DNA from: Natronomonas sp. CBA1123
GTDB lineage: Archaea; Halobacteriota; Halobacteria; Halobacteriales; Haloarculaceae
Direction of reading: 5' to 3'
DNA: 64,000 nt
Assembly (NCBI RefSeq): GCF_009741925.1
Contig: NZ_WPCC01000004.1
Coordinates: 1-64,000, forward strand
The translations under genes were made by a program, and so were the position numbers. Below, piece by piece: positions 15,708-25,355 of this stretch (position 1 is the stretch's first letter; each line of letters begins with the position of its first letter). The notes under the pieces are model-generated. The model was not told the origin of the DNA. It made no database searches and was given only the letters and a program-made list of their open reading frames with translations.

Positions 15708-18420
15708 ATGTCCGACAACCCGTTCACCGATTCGCCGATTTCCCGCCGGCAGTTCGTTCGACTCTCCGCCGCGACGGGCGGAGCGCTCGCGCTGCCGGGA
15801 CAGGCCAGCGCCGACGCATCGGCGTCGGCGTTCGACGCCGAGTACGAGTACCTCCTGAACCACACGCCCGACGACTACGCGGTTCCGACGCTCGTGACGT
15901 TCGACGACGTGGGGGGGTCTGCGAGCGATGGAGGCGCTCGTCGCCGAGACACGAACGACGACCGACCCGCAGCCGGCCGGCTACGCGACGCTGTCGACGA
16001 CACAGGCCCAGCGAGTCGCCGACCTGCCGACGGCGGAGACGCTTCACTTCTCGCCGGGGGCGAACCCGTTCTGGCAACTCGGCTACTACCCACTCGGCGT
16101 CTTCCCGGAACCCGAACGGAGCGTCGATTTCCTCGATTACGAGGAGGTGGCCGCCGGACTCGAACATCTCGCCGACGTACACGACGACCGGATGCGATTG
16201 CTGTCGGTCGGGGAAAGTGCGGGCAAGTACAACAACGTCAGCGACCGTCGCGACCCACGCGACGCATTGGTGGTCGAACTCGCCGAGAACGTCGACGACC
16301 GCGAGGCCTTCCCCGAGAAGGAGGGGGTACTGATTAACTGCACCATCCACGGCAACGAGCGGGCCGGCGGCGAGGCCGCACCGCGGTTCATCGAGGAGGT
16401 GCTGACCGGCCGTGAGCGACACATCGAAGCGCTGCTCGAGGAGTACGCCCTCGTGTTCACCTTCACGAACCCCGACGGGTGGGCGGCCCGTCGACCGCAG
16501 TACGACAGCAACGGGGTTCCGGGGGCACCGCTGCACGAACGCGGCAATCTCGGCGGCGACACCAACCGCCAATTCCCCAATCCGGGATGGGTGTCCGCAG
16601 CCCACACCATCGCCGAACCGCTCGGGAAGAGCCTCGACGGCGAGACACGGCCGCCGCAGTACGTCGAGGAGACGACGCCCGACACCCTCGCGTTCGTCGA
16701 GCACTGTCGGTCCTACGAGAACCTCGTCTGTGGTATCGACCTCCACGGGATGTTGACCTCGAAGGATTTCGTGCTCGCCCTCGATGGAGCCTCCCAGTCG
16801 TCGACGGACCAACTGCAGAACAGTTTCGACCTCATCGAAATCATCGACGACCACGTCACCGAGGCGTTGCCGGAGTGGGAGCAGGCCGGCGAGGCACTGT
16901 CGCCGCTCACCGACCAGTTCAACCCCAGCGCGGCGGGGCTGTCGGCGGTTCCCGAACAGGCGTTCAACTACGGGACGCCCGTCGAGACCATCGGCTACTC
17001 CGGGACTGGCTTCGTCGACGAGTGGATGTCGTTCCCCGAGGAGTTGGGCGGGCTCGGCATCCCGAGTCTCACCATGGAGATGGCGTACTCGAACACCGTC
17101 GGTGGGAACGTTTTCGACCCGGTCCGCGTCGGAATGCAGGCCGACGGCTATCGGGCGTCCATTCGCGGTGCCGTCGAGTTCGCCACCCGCGACGTGGAGG
17201 GTCGCTTCGAGGGCGACGGCGACATCGCCTACGTGGAGACGGATTCACTGACCGCCAGCGCCGAGGACCTACCGCACTCCGCCGACGCGCCGGACGCAGA
17301 GGAAGCGAGCGTCTCGACGACGAGTGAGACGACCGTCCCGGCCGGCGGCGCGGGGGTGACAACGACGAACGTCGCGCCCGAGACGACCGCACTCGCGGTC
17401 CATCCCCACGTTCCTCAGTCGGTCGCAAGTGCACGCCTTCGGGCCCCCGACGGCGATGTCGTTCGCGAGTTCGATGCAACCGACGGTCGAGCACTCGGTG
17501 GGGCTTGCTGTGGGCTGCCGACGTGGGAGGTGTCGAATCCGGCCGCCGGTGAGTGGACGCTCGAACTGCGTGACGAACTGGGCGAGGGAAGCGACGCGCG
17601 GGCGTCGTTCGTCCAGGCCCGCGGCGCCGGTGAGGCGCCGGACCCACGCGAGCAACTTGGCTACGAACAGCGCGACTACGAGGTGACGCCGCTGCGGTAC
17701 TTCGAGGACCTCGCTGACGACTCCGACGTGGCTGTCGACGGTGTGACTGTCGAGGAGGTCGTCGAAGCACCGGCGCCCGGAAAGAGTGTCGAGAACGGCA
17801 ACGCACCGTTCACCGACGGTGTCGATCTTTCGGGTTACGACCATCTCGTCGCAATCCATGACGACGGCGGGGCCGACGAGGAGTACGTCGAGTCAGTCGA
17901 GTCGTTCGTCGAGTCGGGTGGCAACCTCGTCGTCACCGACAGCGGCCTGAACCTGCTTTCGGCGTTCGAGAGCCTCGATATCGGTTCGACGGACATCTAC
18001 GAGCAGACGGGCTACGTCGGCCAACTCGATTCGGTGAACGACGGTCACCCACTGGTCACCGACCGCCGTCCGATTCAGGACCACCTGTGGTACATCGCGC
18101 CGGTCGGCTACTCCGAGGACGAGGCGCCGGTGTGGAGTATCGACAGCAACACCTTCGAGGAGTCGGGTGGAACCGTCGCCGGAACGGCCGGCGGCGATGT
18201 CGTCGTCGGAACGCTGGAACTCGGTGCGGGAACGATACAGGTCGTCGGGTCGCTGCTGCCGGAGGCCAACCAATCGAACCTCCACCCCTTCGGCATGTGT
18301 GACTACGCGACGACGTACTTCGGCCATCTCGTGATGACGAACGCGCTTCGAGGCCAGCAGGTCCGGTCGGTCGACGGCCGTGAGACGGTTCGGGTCGGTC
18401 GCGGGAGCGACGGCGCGTAG
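15708..18420 (+). pseudogene. Tat-exported M14 zinc carboxypeptidase-like protein, frameshifted
   Basis: The N-terminal part begins MSDNPFTDSPISRRQFVRLS, a Tat signal with RR at 13-14. After VTFDDVGG the frame is lost in a run of seven G at 15912-15918; with six G it reads on as LRAMEALVAETRTT into a further 830 residues. The main domain shows M14 peptidase features: INCTIHGNERAGGEAAPRF with zinc-binding His and Glu, LVFTFTNPDGW and GDTNRQFPNPGW. The long C-terminal part, from about residue 590, contains beta-rich and flavodoxin-like segments and is of unclear role. The intact protein would be about 903 residues and secreted. One extra base in a homopolymer points to a sequencing error. Confidence 0.82.
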
Positions 18421-19155
18421 TCAGGCGCCAGCGATTTCGACGACGCGGCCCTCCTCGACGGTCGCGAGGGTCCACGCCTCCGGAATGTGGTCGTCGCCGA
18501 CGATTTCTTCGGGGACGAGCGGTGCGGGAATCGGACGGTAGGCGTGGTCTTTCATCGCCGTCACGGAGTTGAAGCGGCCAACCGTTCGGCCATCGTCGAC
18601 CGTGCGAACGCGGAACCGCCCCTCGTCGTCCCGGTCGTAGGCGTAGGGAAAAGCCGACACTCGCGGACAGGAGAGGTTTTCGGCGGTCTCGAAGGCAGCA
18701 ACGACGCTGTCGTCGGCATAACAGACGACCCGCGACCCCTCGCCGGTCACGCCGTCGGCGGCCGCCTCGCGCCAGACCGGCGATTCGTCGGCGCGACAAC
18801 AGGCCCACCCCAAGTCGCCGGCCGGGAGTCTGTCGGGCCCGTTGTAGAACGTCCGTCCCGTGTCGTCCCGTGTACGGAGTCCGGGTGGCGCCGTAAGCAC
18901 CTCGCGGATGGCCGCCGCGTCGACAGGGTGGGCGGCAAACAGGGCGGTCCGATTCGCCCGCCGTGCCTGTCCAACCACCTCGAGCACCGCCACCGGCTCC
19001 GGAGCGGCATCGACGACGTGTAACGGTCCCGAAACACCGACTGCGTCGGTGTCGTCGACCGGCGTCGCCACGGCGTATCCCGCACGACGGTCGAGTTCGT
19101 AGCCACGCGCGGCGAGCGTTTCACAGACGGCCCCCAGCCGTTCGGAGTCTGTCAT
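18421..19155 (-). CDS. Conserved haloarchaeal protein of unknown function
   Basis: A 244-residue protein starting MTDSERLGAVCETLAARGYEL. I do not recognise the family. It has no membrane segment or signal; it contains several aromatic and cysteine residues (WACCRADE near 130) and ends TLATVEEGRVVEIAGA. Acidic composition and codon use are like those of neighbouring genes, so it is a real gene. Its stop codon abuts the convergent M14 gene. A start nine codons upstream (MSFRPICQ) is less likely because it is not acidic. Confidence 0.65.
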   Translation of the reverse strand: MTDSERLGAVCETLAARGYELDRRAGYAVATPVDDTDAVGVSGPLHVVDAAPEPVAVLEVVGQARRANRTALFAAHPVDAAAIREVLTAPPGLRTRDDTGRTFYNGPDRLPAGDLGWACCRADESPVWREAAADGVTGEGSRVVCYADDSVVAAFETAENLSCPRVSAFPYAYDRDDEGRFRVRTVDDGRTVGRFNSVTAMKDHAYRPIPAPLVPEEIVGDDHIPEAWTLATVEEGRVVEIAGA

Positions 19156-19211
19156 CGATTGACATATGGGGCGGAACGACAAGAGTATCGCGGACGGCGA
19201 ACCCGCCGCCG

Positions 19212-19676
19212 TCAGCCGAAGATGCCGAAGCCGAGGCCGCCGAGGAAGCCGACGATGACTGCAACGGGGTTGTCCTGGGTTTCGATGTCGACGGTGGCGA
19301 CTTCCTCGCCGTCCTGCATGACGGCAAAGGAGTCACCGAAGCCACCGTCGCTCCGGTTTTCGAACTCGTTGTATCCCTCGTAGGTCAGCGACCCCGGTCC
19401 GAGGTACAACTCGCCGTCCTTCTCGCAGTAGCTGGCCTGCGAGTTGCTCTCGACGCAGTCCACGCGGGCGTGGCCACCAGCGACCACGCCGTCGACGACG
19501 AGCGTGCTGCCGTCGTCGGTTTCGAAGGTTATCTCGCCGGGAACGCCGTCGCCGCCGAGTTCGATATCGTTGTCACCGAGAGGGTCCTCGACTGATTGGG
19601 CGGCTACTGGCATCGTCGCGATACCGATGCCGACCAACAGCGTCAGGAGGGCCACGATTGCAGTACGGGTGACCAT
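19212..19676 (-). CDS. Secreted protein of unknown function
   Basis: A 154-residue protein with a Sec-type signal peptide (VTRTAIVALLTLLVGIGIATM, cleavage probably after AAQ at about 27). The mature region is acidic and beta-rich, with two cysteines (about 73 and 83, VDCVESN and ASYCEKD) that could form a disulfide. The C-terminus NPVAVIVGFLGGLGFGIFG is hydrophobic and could anchor the protein in the membrane. It is divergent from mcm. Confidence 0.7.
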   Translation of the reverse strand: MVTRTAIVALLTLLVGIGIATMPVAAQSVEDPLGDNDIELGGDGVPGEITFETDDGSTLVVDGVVAGGHARVDCVESNSQASYCEKDGELYLGPGSLTYEGYNEFENRSDGGFGDSFAVMQDGEEVATVDIETQDNPVAVIVGFLGGLGFGIFG

Positions 19677-19727
19677 ACCAACTATACAACAACAAATAAA
19701 TTCATAGTTCTGCCGGAAGCTCCCTGC

Positions 19728-19736
19728 TTTTTATAT
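19728..19736 (+). promoter_or_regulatory. TATA-like element upstream of mcm
   Basis: The sequence TTTTTATAT lies about 80 nt before the mcm start in an otherwise GC-rich stretch. It is the best TATA candidate in the interval between the divergent secreted-protein gene and mcm. A transcript starting about 25 nt downstream would carry a leader of roughly 55 nt. Confidence 0.45.
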
Positions 19737-19815
19737 CGTGGCGGGAATCACCCGTCCACTTTCACCCCGGTTGGCAAAGTTCTTATTCGGTGCCGCGCCA
19801 AGACGTGATACTCTC

Positions 19816-21912
19816 ATGGCGCGCGCGGAGAACACCGAAGTCATCGACAAGTTCGAGCAGTTCTACCGCGACTACTACCGCAACGAAATCGGCGAACTCG
19901 CCCAGAAGTACCCGAACGAACAGCGCTCGCTGTACGTCGACTGGGACGACCTCTATCGCTTCGACCCCGACCTCGCCGACGACTTCGTCGCCCAACCCGA
20001 CCAGATGCGCGACTACGCCGAGGAGGCCCTCCGCCTGTACGACCTCCCGGTCGACGTGAAACTGGGCCAGGCTCACGTCCGCGTCCAGAACCTCCAGGAG
20101 ACGACGGGCATCCGCGACATCCGCGCGCGCCATCGCGGACAACTGGTCGCCGTCTCCGGCATCATCCGGAAGGCGACCGACGTACGCCCGAAAGTGACCG
20201 AGGCCGCCTTCGAGTGTCAACGCTGTGGCACGCTCACCCGCATCCCCCAGACCTCCGGTGAGTTCTACGAACCCCACGAGTGTCAGGGCTGTGAGCGGCA
20301 GGGCCCCTTCGAAATCAACTTCGACCAATCGGAGTTCGTCGACGCCCAGAAACTCCGCGTTCAGGAGTCCCCCGAGGGACTGCGCGGCGGGGAGACGCCC
20401 CAGAGCATCGACGTGAACATCGAAGACGACATCACTGGGAAGGTGACTCCCGGTGACCACGTTCGGGTCATCGGCATCATCCATCTCGACCAACAGGAGC
20501 AGAATCAGAGCAAGACACCCATCTTCGACGTGTACATGAGCGGCATCTCCGTCGAAATCGAGGACGAGGAGTTCGAGGAGATGGACATCACCGACGAGGA
20601 CAAGAAGGAAATCTACGCCCTCTCCGAACAGCAGGACATCGAACAGCAGTTCATCGACTCGATGGCGCCTTCCATCCACGGCTACGAACAGGAGAAACTC
20701 GCCATCATCCTCCAGTTGTTCGCCGGCGTCACGAAGAACCTCCCCAACGACTCCCGAGTGCGTGGGGACATCCACATCCTGCTGATGGGCGACCCCGGGA
20801 CCGGGAAATCCCAGTTGATTCAGTACGTCAAGAACATCGCCCCGCGGGCGGTGTCGACCTCCGGGAAGAGCAGTTCCGCGGCAGGCCTCACTGCGGCTGC
20901 GGTTCGCGACGACTTCGCCGACGGCCAGCAGTGGACCCTGGAGGCTGGCGCGCTCGTGTTGGCCGACCGCGGCGTCGCTGCCGTCGACGAACTCGACAAG
21001 ATGGACTCCTCGGACCGCTCGGCGCTCCACGAGGGCCTCGAACAGCAGCAAATCAGCGTCAACAAGGCCGGCATCAACGCGACGCTGAAGAGTCGGTGTT
21101 CGCTTCTGGCGGCGGCGAACCCGAAGTACGGCCGCTTCGACCAACACGAAAAGTACAGCCAGCAAATCGACCTCGAACCGGCGCTGCTCTCGCGGTTCGA
21201 CATCATGTTCATCATCACCGACGTACCGGACCAAGAGAAGGACAAGGAACTGGCCGAACACATCGTCCAGACCAACTACGCCGGTGAGGTGTACACCCAC
21301 CAACAGCAGAACCCGACCTCGAACTTCTCGGAGGACGAAGTCGAGAAAGCAACTGAGGACGTCCAGTCGGCCATCGACCCCGAGTTGATGCGGAAGTACA
21401 TCGCCTTCGCCAAGCGGAACGTGTTCCCGACGATGACCGAGGAGGCCAAGACGGTCATCGAGGACTTCTACGTCGACCTCCGCTCGAAGGGGCTCGACGA
21501 GGGCTCGGCAGTTCCGGTGACGGCACGGAAACTGGAGGCGCTGGTTCGGCTCTCGGAGGCCAGCGCCCGGATGCGGTTGGGCGACCACGTCGAAAAGCGG
21601 GACGCCGAGAAGGCCGTCGACATCGTCATGTCCTCGCTGAAAGACGTTGGCGTCGACCCCGAAACCGGCGAGTTCGACGCCGACATCGTCGAGACGGGCA
21701 CCTCCAAGAGCCAACGCGACCGCATCAAGAACATCAAGGCGCTCATCAGCGAAATTCAAGAGGAGTACGAAGAGGGCGCCCCCATCGAAGAAGTGCTCGA
21801 CCGCGCCGAGGAGATGGGTACCGAGCGCTCGACGGCCGAACACGAAATCGAAAAGCTCCGGCAGAAGGGCGAAGTGTACGAACCGCAGGGCGGGCACCTG
21901 CGGTCGGTGTAG
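19816..21912 (+). CDS. mcm: MCM replicative DNA helicase
   Basis: The hexameric 3'-5' replicative helicase. The 698-residue protein has an N-terminal DNA-binding domain with a zinc ribbon (CQRCG at about 134, CQGC at about 156) and an OB fold. The AAA+ core carries Walker A GDPGTGKS (about 324), Walker B VDELDK (about 387) and arginine finger LLSRFD (about 456). A C-terminal winged helix (about 630-698) follows. No intein is present, although inteins are frequent in haloarchaeal mcm genes. The start MARAENTEVIDKF is chosen on family alignment; 26 in-frame upstream codons overlap the promoter. Four small genes follow on the same strand, the first with no gap. Confidence 0.97.
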   Translation: MARAENTEVIDKFEQFYRDYYRNEIGELAQKYPNEQRSLYVDWDDLYRFDPDLADDFVAQPDQMRDYAEEALRLYDLPVDVKLGQAHVRVQNLQETTGIRDIRARHRGQLVAVSGIIRKATDVRPKVTEAAFECQRCGTLTRIPQTSGEFYEPHECQGCERQGPFEINFDQSEFVDAQKLRVQESPEGLRGGETPQSIDVNIEDDITGKVTPGDHVRVIGIIHLDQQEQNQSKTPIFDVYMSGISVEIEDEEFEEMDITDEDKKEIYALSEQQDIEQQFIDSMAPSIHGYEQEKLAIILQLFAGVTKNLPNDSRVRGDIHILLMGDPGTGKSQLIQYVKNIAPRAVSTSGKSSSAAGLTAAAVRDDFADGQQWTLEAGALVLADRGVAAVDELDKMDSSDRSALHEGLEQQQISVNKAGINATLKSRCSLLAAANPKYGRFDQHEKYSQQIDLEPALLSRFDIMFIITDVPDQEKDKELAEHIVQTNYAGEVYTHQQQNPTSNFSEDEVEKATEDVQSAIDPELMRKYIAFAKRNVFPTMTEEAKTVIEDFYVDLRSKGLDEGSAVPVTARKLEALVRLSEASARMRLGDHVEKRDAEKAVDIVMSSLKDVGVDPETGEFDADIVETGTSKSQRDRIKNIKALISEIQEEYEEGAPIEEVLDRAEEMGTERSTAEHEIEKLRQKGEVYEPQGGHLRSV

Positions 21913-22167
21913 ATGGACCGTATCGCTGCTATCCGTCGAATCGAGGAGGCGTTGGCCGACTTCGAGGCCGGTGAGACGGAACTGGAAACCTGCGAGCGGC
22001 AGGTCAGAAGTGCCGTTCGAACGTTCGCCACGGAGTTCGACGGCGAGTTGTCTGCGTATCGGGCTGATACGGGAACCGTCGTCGTCGCCGAGTCCGAGCG
22101 CGAAGCGCGCAAGCGGGTCGAAGCGTTGACCGACGCGACGGCACCGACGGTTGAACGCATCGATTGA
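21913..22167 (+). CDS. Small mcm-linked haloarchaeal protein 1
   Basis: An 84-residue acidic protein starting MDRIAAIRRIEEALADFEAG. It is predicted largely helical with one beta segment (TGTVVVAESEREARKRVEAL). Its ATG directly follows the mcm TAG, so it is translated from the same message. I know no function. Position suggests, without proving, a link to replication. Confidence 0.7.
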   Translation: MDRIAAIRRIEEALADFEAGETELETCERQVRSAVRTFATEFDGELSAYRADTGTVVVAESEREARKRVEALTDATAPTVERID

Positions 22168-22206
22168 TTCGTTAATTTTAGTACATGGTGGCGAATACGA
22201 CCGGTC

Positions 22207-22545
22207 GTGCTGTTGGTCGTGACGTACTCTCAGGCGGCGAGAACGTCGCTTCGGAACGTTTGCCGAACACACGAGGACAGCGTCGTTCGTCGGTTCGGCC
22301 GGGCGGCGCTGCTCCGAGCCACGGAGTTCGGGGCGTTTCTCGCCTTGCGACTCCGGGAGAAACACCCCGACGACGTACAAGTAGAGCGCACCGAACCGTT
22401 CAACGAGTTTCGAGACGTACCCGAGTCGGTTCGGGAGGCCGCGACGGCCTACGAGTGTCGGGAGAACCCGAATACGGCGTACGCGAAGTTCGCCGTCGAC
22501 GCGCCGCATCCATCGCCGTCGACGCTGAAGGAGCGAGAACTGTAA
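22207..22545 (+). CDS. Small mcm-linked haloarchaeal protein 2
   Basis: A 112-residue protein with a GTG start, MLLVVTYSQAARTSLRNVCR. The region HEDSVVRRFGRAALLRATEF suggests a helical basic patch, which is uncommon in this acidic proteome and may bind nucleic acid. The C-terminus EVFNEFRD-like segment and YAKFAVDAPHPSPS are conserved-looking but unassigned. A 39-nt gap separates it from the previous gene; a TTAATTTTAG stretch in that gap could be an internal promoter. Confidence 0.65.
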   Translation: MLLVVTYSQAARTSLRNVCRTHEDSVVRRFGRAALLRATEFGAFLALRLREKHPDDVQVERTEPFNEFRDVPESVREAATAYECRENPNTAYAKFAVDAPHPSPSTLKEREL

Positions 22546-22551
22546 CGAGCC

Positions 22552-23217
22552 GTGCGATTGTACGAGTACGTCCGTATCATCGCCCCGGGAATGGCCCTGG
22601 ACCGGCGTGAGGCGCTCGCGGCTGCGGCACGCTCTCGCGGAGTCGAGACGAGCGTCGACGAGGAAATCGAATCGATTCGGCGCCGGCTTTCGGACCACGA
22701 AGCGTCGGTTCCCACGCTGTCGGACGCCCGTCGGCGGGTCGCCGAAACAGAGGCCGCACTCGAGGAGCGTCGCGAGCGCGTGGCGACGCTTCGCGGGCGG
22801 GTACAGGCGTCCGACGACGACGCAGTGACCGACGAGTACCGGACGGCGATTCGCGAACTCTCGGAGGCCGAAACGGAGCATCTCGCTGCGACGGAAGCTC
22901 TCGAAGACGCACGTTCGCGTGCACGGTCCGCCCGGGACGAACGTGACCGTCGTCTTCGACTGCAGGACCGACTCGAAAACCGCCGTCGGGAGGCGCGGGT
23001 GGAGCTCGTCGAATCGGTCCGCCCGGCCGCCGATGAGGCCGTCGTCTCGGCTCCGGGCGGGGACGGACGCACCTTCGCGGACGCCGATTCGGTCACCGCG
23101 GCGCTCGCCGTCGCTCGCGTCGGAACCGTTCATGCGCCGGTCGCCCTCGCCTGTCGGCGCTTCTCGGACGCGGCCGAGGCGACGGCGTGGCTGGAGGCCC
23201 CCGTCTACTGGCTGTAG
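22552..23217 (+). CDS. Coiled-coil protein of the mcm cluster
   Basis: A 221-residue protein with GTG start, MRLYEYVRIIAPGMALDRRE. Residues about 40-150 form a long Ala/Arg/Glu coiled coil (for example ARRRVAETEAALEERRERVA). The C-terminal 60 residues appear globular and end LEAPVYWL. It lies six bases after the preceding gene, so cotranscription is likely. No known family is evident; a structural or tethering role is possible. Confidence 0.68.
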   Translation: MRLYEYVRIIAPGMALDRREALAAAARSRGVETSVDEEIESIRRRLSDHEASVPTLSDARRRVAETEAALEERRERVATLRGRVQASDDDAVTDEYRTAIRELSEAETEHLAATEALEDARSRARSARDERDRRLRLQDRLENRRREARVELVESVRPAADEAVVSAPGGDGRTFADADSVTAALAVARVGTVHAPVALACRRFSDAAEATAWLEAPVYWL

Positions 23218-23247
23218 TTTATCAACGAGGTGGTGACCAACGGACGT

Positions 23248-23796
23248 ATGCCGACGCTGAGGGTCGAGTCGACGCGTGTCGATGGCGTGACGTTCGTCGA
23301 AGTCCTCGTCACTGCTGACCGCCCCCACCGGATTCGTATCGAGAGCCGTCTCGACGGCCCCGTGTTTCCGCCTCGTTCCGGGGGAACGCCGGCCGACGGG
23401 TGGGACGAACGAGGGGTAACTCGGACCGTCGATGCGGGCACCACACCGCTCGGATTCGCGACACCGGCGCGTCCCGAGCAGCCGGTCGTCGAGTTGGTAA
23501 CATCGGAACCACTGACTGCCGGCGGGCCTCCCGAGGTGTTTGTGGCGTGGTTCGAGCGAATCGAACGGCGTGTCGAACGTGCCGAAGGGCTCGCTGCGGT
23601 CGAAGACCTCGAGTCGGCGACGATAGCCGTCGCGTCAGCCGGTGGATTGGACGCCGTCGAGGAACTGGCCGCGGCGCTCGCCGCGGACGAACGGGCACTC
23701 GCTCGGCTGTCGGTCGCTCCCGAAGAGCTCCAGCGACGGGTCGAATCGGTCGACCTCCCCACGGAGACGTTCGCGGGGTTGGCGCGCGAGCGGTGA
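23248..23796 (+). CDS. Small mcm-linked haloarchaeal protein 3
   Basis: A 182-residue protein starting MPTLRVESTRVDGVTFVEV. The first 80 residues are beta-rich and include RPHRIRIESRLDGPVFPPRSG; the second half is helical and Ala/Glu-rich. It is the last plus-strand gene in the mcm run, separated by about 30 nt from the coiled-coil gene, and convergent with tfb. Its function is unknown. Confidence 0.65.
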   Translation: MPTLRVESTRVDGVTFVEVLVTADRPHRIRIESRLDGPVFPPRSGGTPADGWDERGVTRTVDAGTTPLGFATPARPEQPVVELVTSEPLTAGGPPEVFVAWFERIERRVERAEGLAAVEDLESATIAVASAGGLDAVEELAAALAADERALARLSVAPEELQRRVESVDLPTETFAGLARER

Positions 23797-23821
23797 TGCG
23801 ATGCGGTCCTTCCGGTGGCAG

Positions 23822-24685
23822 TCAGTCCCGTAGGTCCTGGTAAGTGCTCCGAACGGTCACCGCGGAGACATCGGCGACCGACGCAACCTCGGCCTGTGTA
23901 AGGTCGGCGTTGCCGTCCCGTGCGGCCGTGTATAGACAGGCCGCCGCGACGCCGCTCGGATTGCGTCCCGTCGCCAGGCCGGAGTCGCGGGCACGTTCGG
24001 CGAGGTCGCGGGCCTCCCGTTCGATTGCGGTCGACACGTCCAGTTTTGAGGCGAACCGTGCGAGATACTCCGCCGGATGTATCGGCCCGGTCGGCAGCCC
24101 GAGTTCGCGATTCAGGGCGTCGTAGGCGGCTTTTAGCTCGGCTTCGTCGGCCGCCGCGACCGCGATGATTTCGGCGAGCGTCCGGGAGACGGACGCGGTT
24201 CGACACACTGCATACACCGCGGCGGCGGCGAAGCCCTCTATCGACCGACCCTGCAACAGCCCGTCGTCCTGTGCGGACTCGAAGAGGACACACGCCCGCT
24301 CCTGGAGGCTGTCGGGCAGTTCGAGCCGACCCACGAGACGCCGTATCTCGGTGAAGCCGTACACCTGATTTCGCTCCTGCTTGCTGGCGATTTGGGCGCG
24401 TTTGTGCTGTCGCCGCATGCGTGCGACCCGGCGTCGCTTTCTCCCCTTCAGCCGGGTCGAGTGACCGATTTCCGTCGAGAGTCCTCGGTCGTGTCGCGAG
24501 CGCGTCAGGGGTGCGCCGGTCCGCTCGGGGTTCGTTCGGTCGTCCTCGAAGGACCGCCACTCCGGTCCGTGGTCGATGGCTGTCTCGTCGACGACGAGGC
24601 CGCACTCGTCGCACACTGTTTCGGTGTCGGTGCTCCGGAGGCGCCCCTCACATTCGGGACACGCCTGTCGCGTCGTGGCGCTCAT
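23822..24685 (-). CDS. tfb: Transcription initiation factor TFB
   Basis: A TFIIB homologue that bridges TBP-DNA and RNA polymerase. The N-terminal zinc ribbon has cysteines at about 9, 12, 25 and 28 (CPECEGR, CDECG). The B-reader/linker follows with EWRSFEDDRTNPERTGAPLT. Two cyclin repeats come next: the first from about residue 95 with ERACVLFESAQD, the second from about 190 with ARDLAERARDSGL and an HTH ending AVTVRSTYQDLRD. At 287 residues it is slightly short. The start MSATTRQACPEC is set by the zinc ribbon; the longer upstream frame overlaps the divergent gene. Haloarchaea have several tfb paralogues and I cannot say which this is. Confidence 0.93.
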   Translation of the reverse strand: MSATTRQACPECEGRLRSTDTETVCDECGLVVDETAIDHGPEWRSFEDDRTNPERTGAPLTRSRHDRGLSTEIGHSTRLKGRKRRRVARMRRQHKRAQIASKQERNQVYGFTEIRRLVGRLELPDSLQERACVLFESAQDDGLLQGRSIEGFAAAAVYAVCRTASVSRTLAEIIAVAAADEAELKAAYDALNRELGLPTGPIHPAEYLARFASKLDVSTAIEREARDLAERARDSGLATGRNPSGVAAACLYTAARDGNADLTQAEVASVADVSAVTVRSTYQDLRD

Positions 24686-24857
24686 CACATGCGAAGGTGG
24701 GTCGGGATGACACTTTAAAAACGACCGCAGGTGGGGGAAATCAACTTCGCTGGCCTGCTGGAGGGTACCGGTTATCGGTACCTTCATCGCAGCGTGAACC
24801 GCCGGTATCTTTCCGTTCTCCAACAGTTTAACAAACATCGGGGAGCCAGCCACGAGC

Positions 24858-25355
24858 ATGGGGCTTTCGGACATCGCCGAGGGAATCGAGGTGACGACGG
24901 AGCAACGCGACCCCGGCGTCGCGAGGAGCGACCGAACGGACGCGTCGCTGACCGAGCGCCTGATGCCGTTTGCGGAGGAACTGCCCTGTTCGGCGGAGGA
25001 AGCGGCCCTCGTCGTCGAAGCCTACGCCGAAGGAGCGAGCCTCGGCCGTTCGGCCGCCGTCGCGGAGCTCCCGAAGACGACGGCGGCGAAGACGCTGTAT
25101 CTCCTCGGCGAGCCCATCGACCCGCTGACGCCGACCGCCCGACGGGTGCTGGAAGACTGGCTGGCCGGGTCGATATCACGGACGGAGGCGAAGACGCTGG
25201 CCAACGTCGGCGAGGCGGCGTTCGCACTCGGTGTGTACGTCGTCACCCACGACCCGATACCGGCCGCCGAAACGGCGGTGGCCGACGCGCTGGCACTCGA
25301 GGACGCCCCCGACCCGCTTTCCGACGCCCGCAGCGGCGTCGACGACTGGCTCTAA
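24858..25355 (+). CDS. Conserved haloarchaeal protein next to tfb
   Basis: A 165-residue acidic, helical protein starting MGLSDIAEGIEVTTEQRD. The centre, AAVAELPKTTAAKTLYLLGEP with a following LTPTARRVLEDWLAG, looks like a helical or HTH-like DNA-binding bundle, but the match is weak. No membrane segment is present. It diverges from tfb and overlaps the convergent CpaE-like ATPase gene by four bases. I cannot assign a function. Confidence 0.68.
   Translation: MGLSDIAEGIEVTTEQRDPGVARSDRTDASLTERLMPFAEELPCSAEEAALVVEAYAEGASLGRSAAVAELPKTTAAKTLYLLGEPIDPLTPTARRVLEDWLAGSISRTEAKTLANVGEAAFALGVYVVTHDPIPAAETAVADALALEDAPDPLSDARSGVDDWL

Noticed and set aside
19677-19815. Replication origin next to mcm
   Set aside because: No repeated origin-recognition-box pattern or orc1/cdc6 gene is visible; an AT-rich promoter explains the composition.
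19816-21912. Intein in mcm
   Set aside because: The protein is contiguous through Walker A, Walker B and the arginine finger with no insertion, so no intein is present.
19783-23328. A very long open frame antisense to mcm and its followers (over 1,100 codons)
   Set aside because: GC-rich codon bias leaves antisense frames open in haloarchaea; it has no domain, and the plus strand encodes a clear MCM and a series of acidic proteins.
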